A stretch of DNA of 64,000 nt from Lepidurus packardi (GCA_023053545.1 JAKZAN010000004.1:11098001-11162000), one strand, 5' to 3'. Positions 35,542 through 48,829 are shown, counted from the first letter of the stretch. The notes: generated from the letters alone by a model not told the origin. Program-made: numbers and translations.

Positions 35542-35670
35542 GAAATCTGCTTTACCTGCTGCTTCAGCTTTGGTTAAAGGATTTATTGGAAATTTTCATA
35601 ACTTGAACACTATGGAAGAAGTTCGTGAAACCAATGGTAAAAATGAATGGCAGCAGGTAAAGTAGATTTC
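35542..35670. repeat. Inverted repeat, 21-bp arms, 87-bp spacer
   Basis: GAAATCTGCTTTACCTGCTG plus C at 35542-35562 is inverted at 35650-35670 with one mismatch. Pairing does not clearly extend beyond the arms. A 49-codon open frame with no recognisable product spans it on the + strand. It could be a small foldback or a chance pair of ends. Confidence 0.7.
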
Positions 35671-37050
35671 ACCATCGCAATACATTTCACTACGTTGCAC
35701 AGAGAAGGAGAATTTTCGAATCCAAATTGACCATGCTGTAGCGGTAAGGTGTTCCAGTATACCATGTTCCATGTCCCAGCCTTAATGAAATACCAAAGTT
35801 GTAATCTACCCAAAAGGCAAGCCAAAGGAACCCCCTGTTCAAAGAAAAGAAAAAGCCTGTTGAAATGACTTGCTAATACGGCCCCGAACACGAGAGAAGA
35901 GCAAGACCTACAACGATGCTGCAAGCGAGAAAAAATAAATAAAAGAATGGATTAACCTTGGCCGCAGCCCGGACTCACGAAATAAGGCAATCTACATTAG
36001 AAAGAAAACGGTCTGGGGAAGTCTGAATTTTCATCAAGTATCGCACCCAAGTTTCGTTTGTAAAAAAATCCACTTTGTGTACAAAGTTTTGTGTATAAGA
36101 GGGAGCAAAAGAACCCATCACAAATGAGATACAGAAACGACGCCTCCCCAACCGTGTTACGCCACTCAACTTTGCATAAAACTGGAGACTTTTTGAACTG
36201 CTTTTCCACTTTTTTTTTTTTTTCGTTCGGCTTGTTTCAATCTTCTTCGCTTTCGTTGTTCGGGCATCTTATGTCGACATCTTATATATATCTTATACGA
36301 AAAAGTCGCCCACCTTGGGGATTTTTTTTTTTGTATTTTTTTGTATTATTTTTTTTTTGGCACCGCTATTCTTCTGGGGGCTTAGGAAAGCTTCCAGGCG
36401 AAGGGAATAAATATTTGCACTTAAGTAAACCCAGAAGAGCACCCAAGCCTTGTCGATGAATGCCCCGATTAACCCCCAAGTTGTAAGTCGTAACTAAACG
36501 ACCACCAACACCGCATAAGGCGAGTGTAGTAACTTATGCAAATGTGAAGAAGCTTCTAAAGACCTTTTTTTTTCTTGGGGATTTTGGTCTCTCGGGCCAG
36601 GAAAGTTTCATATGGGTTTGCTAGTGCAAGGCTTTTTCAGGAAGATGGAAGGTCCTTTTTTTCTATGCTTTAAAGGGGAATTAGCATATAAATTTATTGA
36701 GGGCTGTGTGCAATGGATTTTTTTTTTTTTAGATTTTTTTTGGTTAGCTGGTTGAGTTAGGAAATTCTCTCTAAGTCGCTGGTTTATTGAGAAAGCGAGA
36801 GGAGAAAAAGAAGGTGATGTTGCGTTTGGGTTTGAAAGTTGGTGTAAAACAGAGGTGATAGCCAAATTAATGACGCGACATTCATTGGATTACTTATAGG
36901 ACGAAGGAGAGCGATGCCTATCTGGGATAAGAAAGACTTTTGGAGGCCACCTCGGGAAAAAAAGAGTTTGGGACGATTTTGTTATGCCTGTCCTGGAAAA
37001 TAGTAGAGGTCTTGTTTTAATATGAAATGAAATAAAATTATTTTTAAGAA
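35671..37050. other. Intergenic, no gene seen
   Basis: T-rich runs at about 36210-36225 and 36322-36358. Open frames on both strands at 35610-36460 show no recognisable similarity. Confidence 0.4.
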
Positions 37051-37152
37051 TAATAGTAATAGGAATAATAGTAGTAATTTTTATTAATAATAGTAATAGG
37101 AATAATAATAGTAATTTTTATTAATAATAGTAATAGTAATAATAATAAAATA
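37051..37152. repeat. 37-bp AT-rich tandem repeat
   Basis: TAATAGTAATAGGAATAATA starts at 37051 and 37088, and TAATAGTAATAGTAATAATA at 37125. It grades into simple TAA/TAG repeats. Confidence 0.88.
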
Positions 37153-39883
37153 TAACATAATATTTAGTAGCATTTAATAATAGGATACAAATAAATAATA
37201 ATTTTATGTGAAATGATATGATATGAAAGATTAGGTACCGATTAAGGAGTTCGATCTGTATTTTGACCGATATTTAGTTCCTCTTTTCATATTCGACATG
37301 TTAGACATTATGGATTTTTTTATTCGTATTTTATCAGCCACGAGAACTATTGATCTGAATGTTTAAATTTGAAACTGCTTGATGGGATTTATTGGTATAG
37401 AATAATTAGGCATACATTGAATATTTTTTTAGACTTACCTAGGAAATTGAAATTTCTGCTCAAACATTCTACTCGTGCTTTGATTGTGATGAACAGTTTG
37501 CGGACCTACCCTTTTTATGAAGTAATGCTCTATTCATTAGGTTGAAGCTCATTGCTTATGCGTATCTAACCAAATTGCTAATATTATTTAACCAGTACTG
37601 GATTTTTTTTTTTTGTAAATTAAGAAGCATCCATTTTAAATATTTGTAAGAATTAATTGAGTTAATATCATTTTTAAGGGGGGTTGGTTTAACGGTCAAG
37701 GGACGCCGAAACGACGTTGCATTTGGTCAAGCTGTTCCTGAAAACTTTAGTTAATTTTGTGTTTTTGCCCGAACTCTTTTGCGCGATAATGAGCGTAAAT
37801 GGAGTTGTTGGCAGTAACTGAAGGCCCTCCCAAGTTCTATTTTGTCAGGAGACGTGGGAAAACTTGTCCTTCTCTGGCAAGTCCTCATAATTGCGTTGGC
37901 TTATAATGACAGACACTTGGGGTATGAATAGTCTGTCTATAAAGACAACACTCTGGTGTGTTCACTTTTTTGTTTCGCTTCCTTTTTCTGTCTATTTTTT
38001 CTCTCCTCTTCTATTTTAACCTGAGCACCCTATCGCAAAAACCAGGTGGATCTAACTCGGAATGATGAGGATGATAATGAGTTTAATGAGACTTTTGCCC
38101 AGTTTCAGGACGTTTTTAGGTTTTGCGCTTATACGACCCCCACCAAAAAACAAAAACAAAAAAAGAATCATAAAAAAGCATGGTACATATAATATAATCA
38201 TAATGGGCTAAAAAAAGCTGTCCCAAAAAACACACGGTCGTAAAACGTATATACCAGTTAGATGAGATGGGTGATGGTGCTCTTTGACTTTCCCACGAAC
38301 TGATCTGTACTAGACCCAAATTTTTTTGGGGATAAACATATCAGATAAACATATCACCTTTCTTTAAAAAAAATCAACTTGAAATGACTTATTTTTTTAA
38401 TAATTCCAAGAAACTTAAAAAAGTCGGAAAAAGTTAGTAAAAAAGCATCTTCACACATAGAAAAACTACTCCCCAGTCTATTTTAAGAAATTATTTCGAA
38501 TAATTTCTATAAATGCATTAAACAAAAAAATTGAAAAAAAAATCGGGTGAAAGAGAGCCGACTGCTATTTAGTCCAGTTTGGTATGTGAAGGAGAGCCTA
38601 TAGACACTTGTCCACCTCTGGATAAAAAAAGGAAATACAATAAAACATAAGGGATTCTATGAGGGTCATGATTCGAGTCGTGGCGGCGACAAAATGGTCC
38701 AGTGGGTCCTTTTTTTGTGCCCACTGATGATTATTATATCGAGCTCATGTCCTGTTGCCGCGTTGCAACAAGTCCGCGCGAGGGAAACCATGGCAATGAT
38801 GAAAAATAATGGGATGCCATGTTTTTCCATTGTCGTGCGGGGTGGAGTATAGTGGAGAAGCCGGTACGACATCCAATAATTCCCTTTTCTCTTCCCACGG
38901 CCTGTGAACTGAATACCATTTGCTCGGTTTGACTTGCCGTGAAACGTTCGCATTACCCAGGTGACAACCCACATTCCGTCGTTTCCGGATGAAACATTTT
39001 CTCGTTGCTTATGAATGCTCACGAGCGATTATTAGAGCCTTAGAGCTTCCTTTTCGCAATCTTGAACATCGCTTAACTAACTCCACGGAGTACATAAAAG
39101 ATCGTGCATACGGAATTTGACGCTTTCGGATTTTCTTTTATTTATTTTCTCAAAACTTCAGTTTTCTTTTATTTGCTTGAGAGGAAGAGGGGGGTCTGGT
39201 GGGAGAGATAGAGATAATAAGATCGTGGTTTGGAGCTTTTTCGGGAAAGGGGGCCGAGAAGCGATGTCATTATAGGATGTCTCAATTATGGCGGAGGAGA
39301 AAAAGTTACTGCGCGGAAACCACGAAAAACCTTTTACCACCTTGCCCCCCCACCAACCTCCCGCCCCTACTCGGGTAATGGGAGAACTAATTGTAGGGTT
39401 AAAACAGGACCCAGAAGTGGTGAAATGGAACCCGATGAAATGGAATGCTTGAGCTTGGAGGACAGCCAGAGAGATTACCGAGTAATGCGAAACTGTGTGT
39501 GTATGTGTAAAAAGGCGGTTAATGAAAAAACGTCGTGTTTCGGTCAAAGGGATCGTGACTCGAGATGACAAATGGAGCGCTCTCACTTATCATCGTTTCC
39601 CATCGACACAGGGAGAGAACGCTTGAAAAAAGGACACCAAAGAACAAAAGGTGGAAAACGAGAGGCTGTTTTTTAGGGTTAATCGGGCGACAAATTGTCT
39701 AATGCGTCACCTCTCACGTTGTTAAATGGTTTTATTGGTAAAAAATAAAGTCCTTTTGTCTCCTGATGGGCTGTTATCGCTGTAGAAAACATCACTGGGA
39801 ATACAGGGTCGGAATCCTTTTCTATACTGCCCACATTTGTCTGTCGTCATTAAGCTTAAATTAATTATATTTAGAAATGATTG
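37153..39883. other. Intergenic, no supported gene
   Basis: Minus-strand frames at 38666-39022 include a hydrophobic MEKHGIPLFFIIAMVSLA stretch resembling a signal peptide, but there is no supporting exon structure. 39158-39586 is open on both strands because it lacks T/A-rich stops, not because of coding signal. Confidence 0.35.
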
Positions 39884-39943
39884 TAATTCTTAGGATTAAA
39901 TACTAATTCTTAGGATTAAATTCTAATTCTTAGGATTAAATAA
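39884..39943. repeat. 20-bp tandem repeat, 3 units
   Basis: TAATTCTTAGGATTAAAT(A/T)(C/A) starts at 39884, 39904 and 39924. Confidence 0.95.
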
Positions 39944-40186
39944 TAAGATTAAAGTGAAGTAATGTGATGATCAAGGAGAACTTGTTGAATTATTCCAAAA
40001 ATAATGTATATTGCAATGTCATCCAAGATTCACTGTAACATGACGTTAGAATCACGTTAAGGATAATTGTAAAGTAAGTGTTTATATTATTAATGTTCAA
40101 TTTAAATGTTGTATGTAATTATCCAAAGAATCATTTTACGATTACTGTAAAATTACTTTGAAATCAGTTTATAACCTTATAACCAA

Positions 40187-40212
40187 CTAAGTTTATAACC
40201 TTATAAACTTAG
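40187..40212. repeat. Perfect 12-bp-arm palindrome
   Basis: CTAAGTTTATAA-CC-TTATAAACTTAG, able to extrude as a short cruciform. It follows a partial copy, GTTTATAACCTTATAACC. Confidence 0.9.
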
Positions 40213-40665
40213 TAGGTTTCAGTATTCGTGTTCCGTTTCAACGATGGAAGCGTGGGAAATTCAAACCGGAGTGAGGAAATTTGTTGAAATAACTTTCGAA
40301 ATGGCTGCAAGAGTGGTAAAGGGTGAATCAGGGAAATGGCATTTAAAAGGGCGGATTATACGTGTGTGTCTGTGTGCAAGGAAAGTCATAGGGTTTTTGT
40401 GATGTTGTTAGAGATGGGTTATCGTTAATGCCCCAGTTTTGGGATATGACGACAGTGGTATCGTGGGAACCCGAACTCGAAACAATGGGTCGTGTGTTTC
40501 GGTTTCGCCAAGACAAGACAAGGACAAGACAAGCACTTCTCACATAAAGGAACCACATTCCGCACGTTTTAGCTTAACCTAAATGGTTTTCCTCGGAACA
40601 AACGTGCTACGGATACGCATAGTTCGCGTTCCCCGGTCCATTTTTCAACGATATATCCCTTTTTA

Positions 40666-40709
40666 GCCCCGCCCTCTACCCCGCCCTCTGCCCCGCCCCG
40701 CCACCCAAA
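40666..40709. repeat. GC-rich CCCCGCCCTCT tandem tract, G-quadruplex potential
   Basis: Four CCCCGCC blocks at about 12-bp spacing in otherwise AT-rich DNA. The minus strand therefore has four or more GGGG or GGG runs separated by short loops, which fits a G-quadruplex, and it resembles a row of GC boxes. No gene start follows on either side that I can support. Confidence 0.7.
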
Positions 40710-41294
40710 CTGCTCTAATTAACCCACATTACCAAATGGAAAAATTTCTATAAAATTACACCACCTTTAAGTCTCTTCGTTCTTCATTCTCAATTCATTC
40801 TATTCCTATTTTAGTCCAAAACTGAGTCATTGGATGTGGCTTAGCTTTACCCAGACCTTAAATCTACCCAACGGGGAAATCCTGGTGACGTCATGATTTT
40901 CCCCTTATAATTTAAAATTATTCCGCTTTTCTTTCCTATTACATTGCCTCGCTTCTATATAATATAAATTAAGTAGTTATTCATTAATTATTCATAATTA
41001 TTACGTAATGAAAACTAATATGTTTTGTAAAAATGCACCGTCTAGACGTAAAAAAAGGCTATTTATTCATGAATATTTCACTCTTTAACGTTAATATTCT
41101 GTTATTTCGTTTCGTTCATCTTCTCCTTGTAGTCTGGGAAAAAACCCACCACAAGCCTTGAGCAAATAGCATTAGACTTGCAAAGCGGGATCAGTGATCA
41201 AGATTAAGGAAATAGAGCATATAGGCAATTTGTTCGGCCTAGTCCCGAGTACACGCACACCGCACACCAGCCTCTCTCTTGATACCTTATGCCC

Positions 41295-41390
41295 CTCTAT
41301 AGTCTTAATACGCTTTGCCTCTAGCTCTATAGTCTTAAAAAGCTTACCTCGAGCTCTATAGTCTTAATAAGCTTCCCTCTAGCTCGACGA
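41295..41390. repeat. 29-30-bp tandem repeat, 3 units
   Basis: CTCTATAGTCTTAA starts at 41295, 41325 and 41354, each followed by a GCTT element and CTCTAG or CTCGAG. Confidence 0.92.
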
Positions 41391-43738
41391 TAAGAACCCT
41401 TTGCGTTTAATCACGGTCACAGCGAGGTGCCTGTCTATCACTCACAACGATGATGATGAGAGGAAGCTGGACGTGTACATATACACTCATGGATGTAAGT
41501 GTGTGTGTAGTAAAAGTCGTCCTGGCGGTAGAAATCACGTTAATAACAACCTCTTACTCAACTTCAAAACCTTCCAATACAAATTTTTTGTCCTTTATTT
41601 TTTTTTTCTGCACACACGTGTGGATTAGAATATTATAAACTGTTGGCCTAGGCACATCAGGAAAACTTTCTCGTTTGATGCATACCTTTCCAGTCCCTTT
41701 CCTTTGCCCATTGGACCAGTCCCATCATAACTCACAACTCCGAAATTGTCCCTTCTTAACGAAATTTGAAGTCATTTATTAACAGCACGTTTACATGGAT
41801 TTTTCTTGCCAAAAAAAAGTGAGAAGTCGATATCACTTGCTTTATTTGGGTTGTTTTCTTTTTCATTTTATTCCCCCCCAAAGATTATTCCCAGGCCAAG
41901 GATATATAAGAGATCCGAGTCTTTCTCCAAGGGTCAGTCACGAATCCCCTGGCACATGCTAATTTCTCCCCATCTTTTTGATGGGGGATTTTGCTGGAAT
42001 CCTAATTTCAAATTATATTGGGACAGAGGATGAAAAACAAGAGTGGTTGGAAGCTATCTACATGGATAACAAGTGGTTTCCATTTTATTTGTATTTTATT
42101 TTAAAAAAAAACTTGGATGTTTTTTGGCTGTTGAGGGGGGCATGCGAGATGATTTCTTCTTGAAGACAGGATCACGGATGACATGCTCATGATCTCGTCT
42201 TTCGCCTTGGAATACTTTCCGGACTCTACGATCTATCTATTTGTCTATTCCTACCCACGTTACGCTCTCCGTGTCTTGCGTGACACGAGGTTATTATCCC
42301 GTCAGGTCGTAAGAGGGAAACAAATCTCATTGAAAAAAAAAAGTTAAAAAAAAAAAAAAGAGCAAAGGTTCGATGAATGCGTTAGCCCGAATGAAACTGA
42401 CTTTTCGAGCTGCGTTTAGACGGCTGATTCTTATCGGGGCTTAAGCATTCGACAGCTTGAATGGTCCCGAGCGAGACAAGATGAATTGGAGTAGAGTCAT
42501 TTGCATATCGGATTTTTTTCCCAATATTTCGCCCACAACTCCAAATTCTTTCCTACGCTTTGGTTTCTTAATTTCCATACGCATATTCATGCTCAAAGAG
42601 GTTTGATGATCTTTTTTTTAAGGAAATCTAAGTTTGTGATCTTTTTTTAAAGGAAATCTAAATTTGTTGGGTAAAGATTTTGAGAAGGGATCTCTCCTCT
42701 CCTCCGTTTGCATGCTGTATAAAATCCCTGTCAAAAGATTGAATCGAGAGAGAGAAAAGGAGGTTGGAGAGAGAGAGAAGGAAACGTTCTATATCAAAGA
42801 GGAACACCATGACGCGGAACCAATTGATTCCGGAGCAGGTAAAAGGTTGGCATTTGGCATTGGCAACAATCATTCAAAAGCACGCAGGGAAGGAACTTGA
42901 CGCCATATAGTCAGTCGCCCATCCTTTCTATTGCAAGGTAATCTGGGATCAAAAAGCGTTGGCGGCTACGCATTCCCGCCGATTGAAATCTTCTTACTTC
43001 TTCTTCTTCTCCTTCAGGAGAACTTGGAGGATGTAAATGGCCGTGTAACAAGGTGATGAACTGGGTTGGTATTCTGAGGAGGTTCATTTGCATAGGTTAT
43101 GGGTGATCCAGCTGGCAACGATTAGATACATTTCCTCCTCCCAATCCATTTTGTCTTTCCCTGAAAACCTGAAAACCTTCTTTTGTAATGAATTCGGAAT
43201 AATGCGCATATAATACAGTTAACGATAAGCAAATGAAGGTTCTAAGATGTCTGGGAGGATGAGTTCGGATGCATCAGTGCAAAATGATCAATGAGTCGCG
43301 AGATGAGATTATATCAAGGTAATTGACGATTTAAAACGGGAAAAGTGAAAGAAATAAGGAGAAGCAAGAAAGAACGAGAGAGAGACGTTTAATAGATTAT
43401 ATTTATATGTACTCTTGCTCACCCAAGATTGAAAACGATGAAATCTTTGAAGAGAATCAGATGAGCTCATACGACACTCGAGAATCTTGCTCAAGCTATC
43501 AATCAGGTGGCATCGATATCACGTGACCGTATAGTTTATTGTATCAGGCAAGCCAAGAGTATACGTATGTTTTGTCAAGGTGCGCAGGCGAGGACTATTA
43601 ATCTTTCTCTAGAGAGCTTTAAGGATCTTCATGCGTTAATATTGGACCACCTTATTTCTTTTTTACTTTCATTTCAACTCGATTTTCCTTTTTGCTCCAT
43701 TGCTCTTAAACATCTGGAAAAGACTAATCATGTTACAG
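41391..43738. other. Intergenic, no gene seen
   Basis: Contains a 30-bp duplication with TGATCTTTTTTTAA and AGGAAATCTAA at about 42607-42667, and A runs at about 42326-42359. No supported exon. Confidence 0.4.
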
Positions 43739-43970
43739 GCAACGCGACATAAGGACGACTCGACGGTGCACCCGACTCAAGGACTACAAACCCCGAATTA
43801 ATGACTAGGTTAGGTTAGGATTAGGTCCTGCTATGTTAGCACTAGGTTAGGCTGGGATTAAGTTAGGTTAGGTTAGGACTAGGTCACGTTAGGTTAGGTT
43901 AGTTATTTGTAATCCTTAAGTCGGGGTTCGCCGTCCTTAAGTTGGGTACACCGTAGTCCTTCGGTCGAGT
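43739..43970. mobile_element. TTAGG-core hairpin element, family D copy 1
   Basis: The left arm runs GGCAACGCGACATAAGGACG, then GTGCACCCGACTCAAGGACT, then ACAAACCCCG. The right arm is its inverse, with GTCCTTAAGTCGGGG, GTACACCGTAGTCCTT and CGGTCGAG. The core, 43803-43902, is TTAGG-rich, with runs such as GTTAGGTTAGGTTAGG and variants. The left arm lacks about 11 bp present in the right. Similar elements lie at 49200, 53640 and 60394. No protein is encoded. Confidence 0.75.
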
Positions 43971-46345
43971 TTTTCTTTTTAACCTTTTATGCGGAACTGA
44001 AATCGAAATTTAATACTACGATCCAATTTTAATGTTATAATCTAAGGACACACCTTTCAAGCATTCAAATACCCAAACTGCAGTTAAATGCACGGAAAGT
44101 TCAAGTAAAACGTAGTAAAATTTTTGCAATTACAAAAATTTGTAGCAAGAGTGTTGACGCCCATGTATGGTAAAATTACCACCAATTTGCTTACCCTGTA
44201 CCCTTTTTTGGATTGCGAAAGTCTGGAATTCTGAAAAATCTGGAAATCTGGGAATGGATTAAAGATTGGGAAGCTGACGAATTCCATTAGTGTGTTATAA
44301 ATGTTTTAGCCGCTTTTTGTGAGCCATGCTAGATAGATTTATAGTCCGTAACCGACCCCAACAGCGAGTGTTTTTGGTGTGTGTATGTGGGGGGGTGGTT
44401 GGGGGGAAAGATCTACATATTATCTCCCTCGCTTGTCTACAGCACTGGGACAATTTATTGTGACGTGTGCCCAGGTCTTGCTCTGGCTGATTAATTGCCT
44501 GGGAAAACTGAGTTACTCTTGAGAATTGCCTTAATGTTGGTCTCGACGTCTCGACGCTAAAAGATATAGTCTTACTTGTAATTCATTACAAAAAAAGTTC
44601 GGATAAATCTTTGACATGCCTCTTTTTTTTCCTAACCTACGTCTTATTTCTTTTTAACGAAAAGAAAAGTCTTACCTTCATGCTGGAACGAATCTTCCTC
44701 CCAAGTGTGAGGATGGAATGTTTAGCAAGTCGTAAAATTCGTAAGTTTCGTAAGTTTTATAAAAACGATTGCAGAATCACATTTTACCGATCCTTTCTAA
44801 AATCATTAGAAATAAACACAAGTTACGATGAATATCACCGTGTCAGATTCCATTCGCACGCAGCCAAAAAGCTCCGGTTTAATTGTTGGCGTTTATTGCG
44901 GCGATTTTTTATTTTTTATGCCGTCCCATTAAAAAAAAATAAGGCACAGATATTTGCTCATAAGGAGCTTTTTTATCGTTCCAGAGGGGAGTTGCAACCA
45001 AATTGGCGCTCGTAAAAAAAATGACGTTGGGATTTTTGACGATCTTCCGTGGAGCCAAAGCATCTTACCTTTCACCGTGCAAACTTTGACTAATTATACC
45101 TCTGCTCGAGCTGGCATTTATGATTTCTGCTTCTTACTTCTTTAAAAATTTTATTTCTATTTTTCTCACTACTTTATGTCGCTTCTTCCTATTCCAAAAT
45201 ATCAGTAATAAGCAAAACATCCTGGCGGGCACAGAAGAGGAGATTGGTAAGATTCCTCTCCTCTTCTCCGTCTCTGTAACCTGATTATAATAGTGCTATG
45301 ATATGTATATTTAAACGACTCAGCATCTTTTGGGCGATTCGCAGCGTCTGTTTAATTGCATACGTGATTTGATCTCATAAAGGGAGAGGAGCATAAAAGA
45401 AATCCATCCTTTTCCCAGAAAGTTGATTAAGCTCCCTGTGTTGATGGTTTCTGGGGCTTTGGGGAATTGCACACATTGAAAGGTTTACAAGCCAATGGAA
45501 ATAACTAGATAAATAATCCCCTGAGGCGTCTTTTGTTCAGGTGGTGCCTGTATATCTGTGCACGTTCTATGGATGTGAGAGAGAGATGCTCTTGTGATGC
45601 AACCAAGAGATTGCGTTTCGCCTAATTCGTTCGCGTGGAATTTCCGTTTCTTCGCCAGCGGATGATTTGAGGGATCATTGTTGTGCCAAAGCGACTGGTA
45701 ATGAATGGTCGCCCCCCTTCAACGCTTCTGCACCCTTTTTATTTTGCCTTCACAATCAAAAAATATCAAGAATGTTTTATTTTTATTTAAAAGGAAGATC
45801 TAATATGTATCGTATTAAAAAAGAAAAAGAGGAGGGGAAAAGCCGATCTTAACGATCCAACAGATCCTGTTCGACCCGACAGCTTATGGCGACTCTGATG
45901 TAGTTTTGGAGCAAGCCACAAGAGCCACAGATCCGACGTTTTCCAGCAATTTATGCTCAACCCCGTCAACAACCGAAGCCTCCATTGCCTTTTTCGCTCC
46001 ATTGTTTAATAACCAAGCGTGTTCTACCTTATAGTAATCTGGCCAAGTTCAAGCTACTGCCTTATAAATCTTGTTCCCCATATTTTTTGAGAAATGTTTT
46101 TAGTATTTTTTTCTTAAAAGAAATAGCGTTAGCTCAAGAAGTTTTATTCCGTTGGCATTTTACCTGTTATTTTGTAAATAGCCAGTACGTTATCAAGGCC
46201 AGATTCGATGATCTTTTTCTGAAAATATTTATACGAAACTCGCACTCATACTACAATTCAAGAACGTTACGATTGTTGTGTTTGACGTTTCATGGGTTCT
46301 AGAAAAGGATAGAATTCGAGGAGGATTTTGGTAACAACCATAAAG
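43971..46345. other. Intergenic, no supported gene
   Basis: Holds a G-rich tract (GGGGGGGTGGTTGGGGGG) at about 44389-44406. A 134-codon + strand frame at 44611-45015 is rich in F, R and K with no recognisable similarity, and is not called. Confidence 0.4.
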
Positions 46346-47112
46346 AAGTTCAGCCAAAAGAGCTCCATCAAAATAGTTCAGTCGTAAGAGTTGAATCGAA
46401 CGAGTTCAATCTAACGAATTCACTCGTAAGAGAGTTAAATTCGAACGAGTTAAGTCGAAAGAGCTTAGTCGAACGATTTCAGTCGAACGAGTTCAATCGA
46501 ACGAATTCAGTCGGAAGAGAGTTCAATTCGAAAGAGTTAAGTCGAACGAGTTGAATCGAACGAGTTCAGTCGTAAGAGTTGAATCGAACGAGTTCAATCT
46601 AACGAATTCAGTCGTAAGAGAGTTCAATTCGAACGAGTTCAGTCGAAAGAGCTTAGTCGAGCGAGTTCAATCGAACGAATTCAGTCGGAAGAGAGTTCAA
46701 TTCGAACGAGTTAAGTCGAACGAGTTCAATCGAACAAGTTCAGTCCTAGGAGTCGAACCAGTTGAACCAGTCGAACCAGTTTGAACTCAGTCGAACCAGT
46801 TCAATCGAACGAATTCAGTCGTAAGAGAGTTCAGTCGAAAGAGAGTTCATTCGAAAGAGTTCAATCGAACGAGTTCAATCTAACGAGTCGTAAGAGATTT
46901 CAATTTGAATGAGTTACATCGTGAGTTAAACGAGTTGAATCGAACAAGTTCAGTCGAACCAGTTCAATCGAACGAATTCAGTCGTAAGAGAGTTCAGTCG
47001 AAAGAGAGTTCATTCGAAAGAGTTCAATCGAACGTGTTCCATCGAACGAGTTCAGTCGTAAGAGTTCAGTCGTAAGAGTTTAGTCGTAAGAGTTCAGTCA
47101 GTCGTCAGTCGC
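46346..47112. repeat. 770-bp minisatellite array of 14/17-bp units with higher-order structure
   Basis: Units such as GAGTTCAATCGAAC, GAATTCAGTCGTAA and GAGTTAAGTCGAAA (14 bp) alternate with 17-bp GAGAGTTCAATTCGAAC variants. Larger blocks repeat too: the block starting GTCGTAAGAGTTGAATCG at 46381 recurs at 46569 (188 bp), and one starting ACCAGTTCAATCGAACG at about 46796 recurs at about 46959. The 3' end decays into GTCGTAAGAGTTCA units. Confidence 0.94.
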
Positions 47113-48829
47113 TAAATTCAGGTCTGGTAGCTCAAGTCTGGTACTAAATTGCTACGCGGAACATTCCAGAAATAGTAAACTGTATTGATGTCCGTCTTCT
47201 TTTCCTTTTGAGACTGTGAATATGAATATGAATATGAATCTAAAAAAATAATAAAAAATTTCGGACAACTTTTCCTGGGCGTCAATTTCAAACTTTGTTT
47301 TTAGGTACAGACTTAATATGCTTGGTTTGGACAAGTTGCTGAAGTGTTGGAACTAACCGAATTACGGTTCTCTGGCACGTTATGCAAAGTTGTATGTGCC
47401 AAAAGATATTTCGGCGGGGTAATGAAACAAAAAAGATGAGAGGGAAAAAGTATCAGCGCTTGACGGCTCCGGAGCACGTCAATTTACGAGGACCTTGCGC
47501 GCGGTAACAAGATAATCGATTGGACGCCTCGATAACAACATTCTTACTTTGACTCCCAAGCCCCACGATTTCCTCTGCGCGCTCCTTTATTTTTTTTTAT
47601 TTATTTTTTTACTCCCTTTGACCCAAAACAAGAGAGCCTCAGCGACAGTTTAAACTATGCGCGAAAAAATGAACCGTAAAGGTTTAAAGAAAAAAATAAA
47701 ATCGAGCTGTATTCCTTTTTATCTCCCGTGCGTCGAGGTTTTATAATAATGCATAGCATATTTTAACAGACTTTAAAAAAGAAAAAAAAATGACTCGGGT
47801 CCCCTTTTTTAGCTTTGAGCAGTCCATAAGCATGGATCACCACACACAGGTTTTTATGGTGATGGAAAGGGAACATAAAAGTAACACGCTTTAAGCTAAG
47901 CAGAGCTTCCCATGATAATGTGAATTTGTGGGTTTAAGGAAAAGGGGGGAACTAGCTAAACAAACACTCGATAAGACACGCTTTAAACTCATTTCATTTT
48001 CTTACGCTTACAGAAACACTAAACAAAAAAATAAACAGTAATTCTGAAAAACCGTATGGGGTTTTTTCGTCCACCATTTCACTGAAGAAATTACTTTGCG
48101 AAATGTTCGAAACGCCGGAATGTTTCGTTAGCCCGACTATGACACAACGAGCCAAACCCCGGAGAGGCGAATCGCTACAGGTCGTCCTAATAGAACAACA
48201 CAGAGATTAAGTTTGTGCTGGAAAAGCTTCAAATCAAGGCAGGTCACGACCTTAAGCTTGATGAACAGCTCCTCTCGTTGCCAGCTCCTGCCATAAATAC
48301 CAATACCTCTTTTTTTTTTCTTCCGTGAGCTGCGAACCCCCCTGATCCTCTCTGTTCGCTCTCTTACCCGTGGAACAAACGCCAAGTCCATTAATGGGCA
48401 ACAACAGCACTTTGATCCGCCATTTTGCGTGATTAACAGTCCACGGCTACTTAAATTGCCTCAGCATTTTGAGCAGCCCATATAAGCGATATACGCGTGC
48501 TTCGTGGGATAAAGGGAAACCTACTTGGAACTCTGAGGCTCTGATTGGATTTCCTTAAAGTTTATTTTCTTAAAAATCTTAGTCAAATTCGTGAGTCTTC
48601 CTCGTCTTGCGACTCCAGCAGAGATTGTTTTCCCATACTCGAAGCCAGATCGGATACGAATGATTGAAACGGAATTATGTAAGCCCGTTCTATTTAAGTG
48701 AATCTTGGAGTATTAATGTGTTAGACTATTAGTCTTGGAAGCGTTGTTATAGTATTCTATGCTGCCCAGATTTCAAGCTGGCGAGCTTTTTCAAGCTTTC
48801 AAGAGTTGCAGAGCATTCAAAGAGCCAAT
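47113..48829. other. Intergenic, no gene seen
   Basis: A GAATAT microsatellite at about 47217-47238 and T/A runs near 47590 and 47776. No exon recognised. Confidence 0.4.

Noticed and set aside
38666-39022. Minus-strand frame with a signal-peptide-like hydrophobic stretch
   Set aside because: One hydrophobic run in AT-rich DNA is not enough, and no convincing splice donor or second exon follows.
44611-45015. 134-codon + strand frame
   Set aside because: Basic and aromatic-rich composition as expected from AT-rich DNA, with no recognisable motif.
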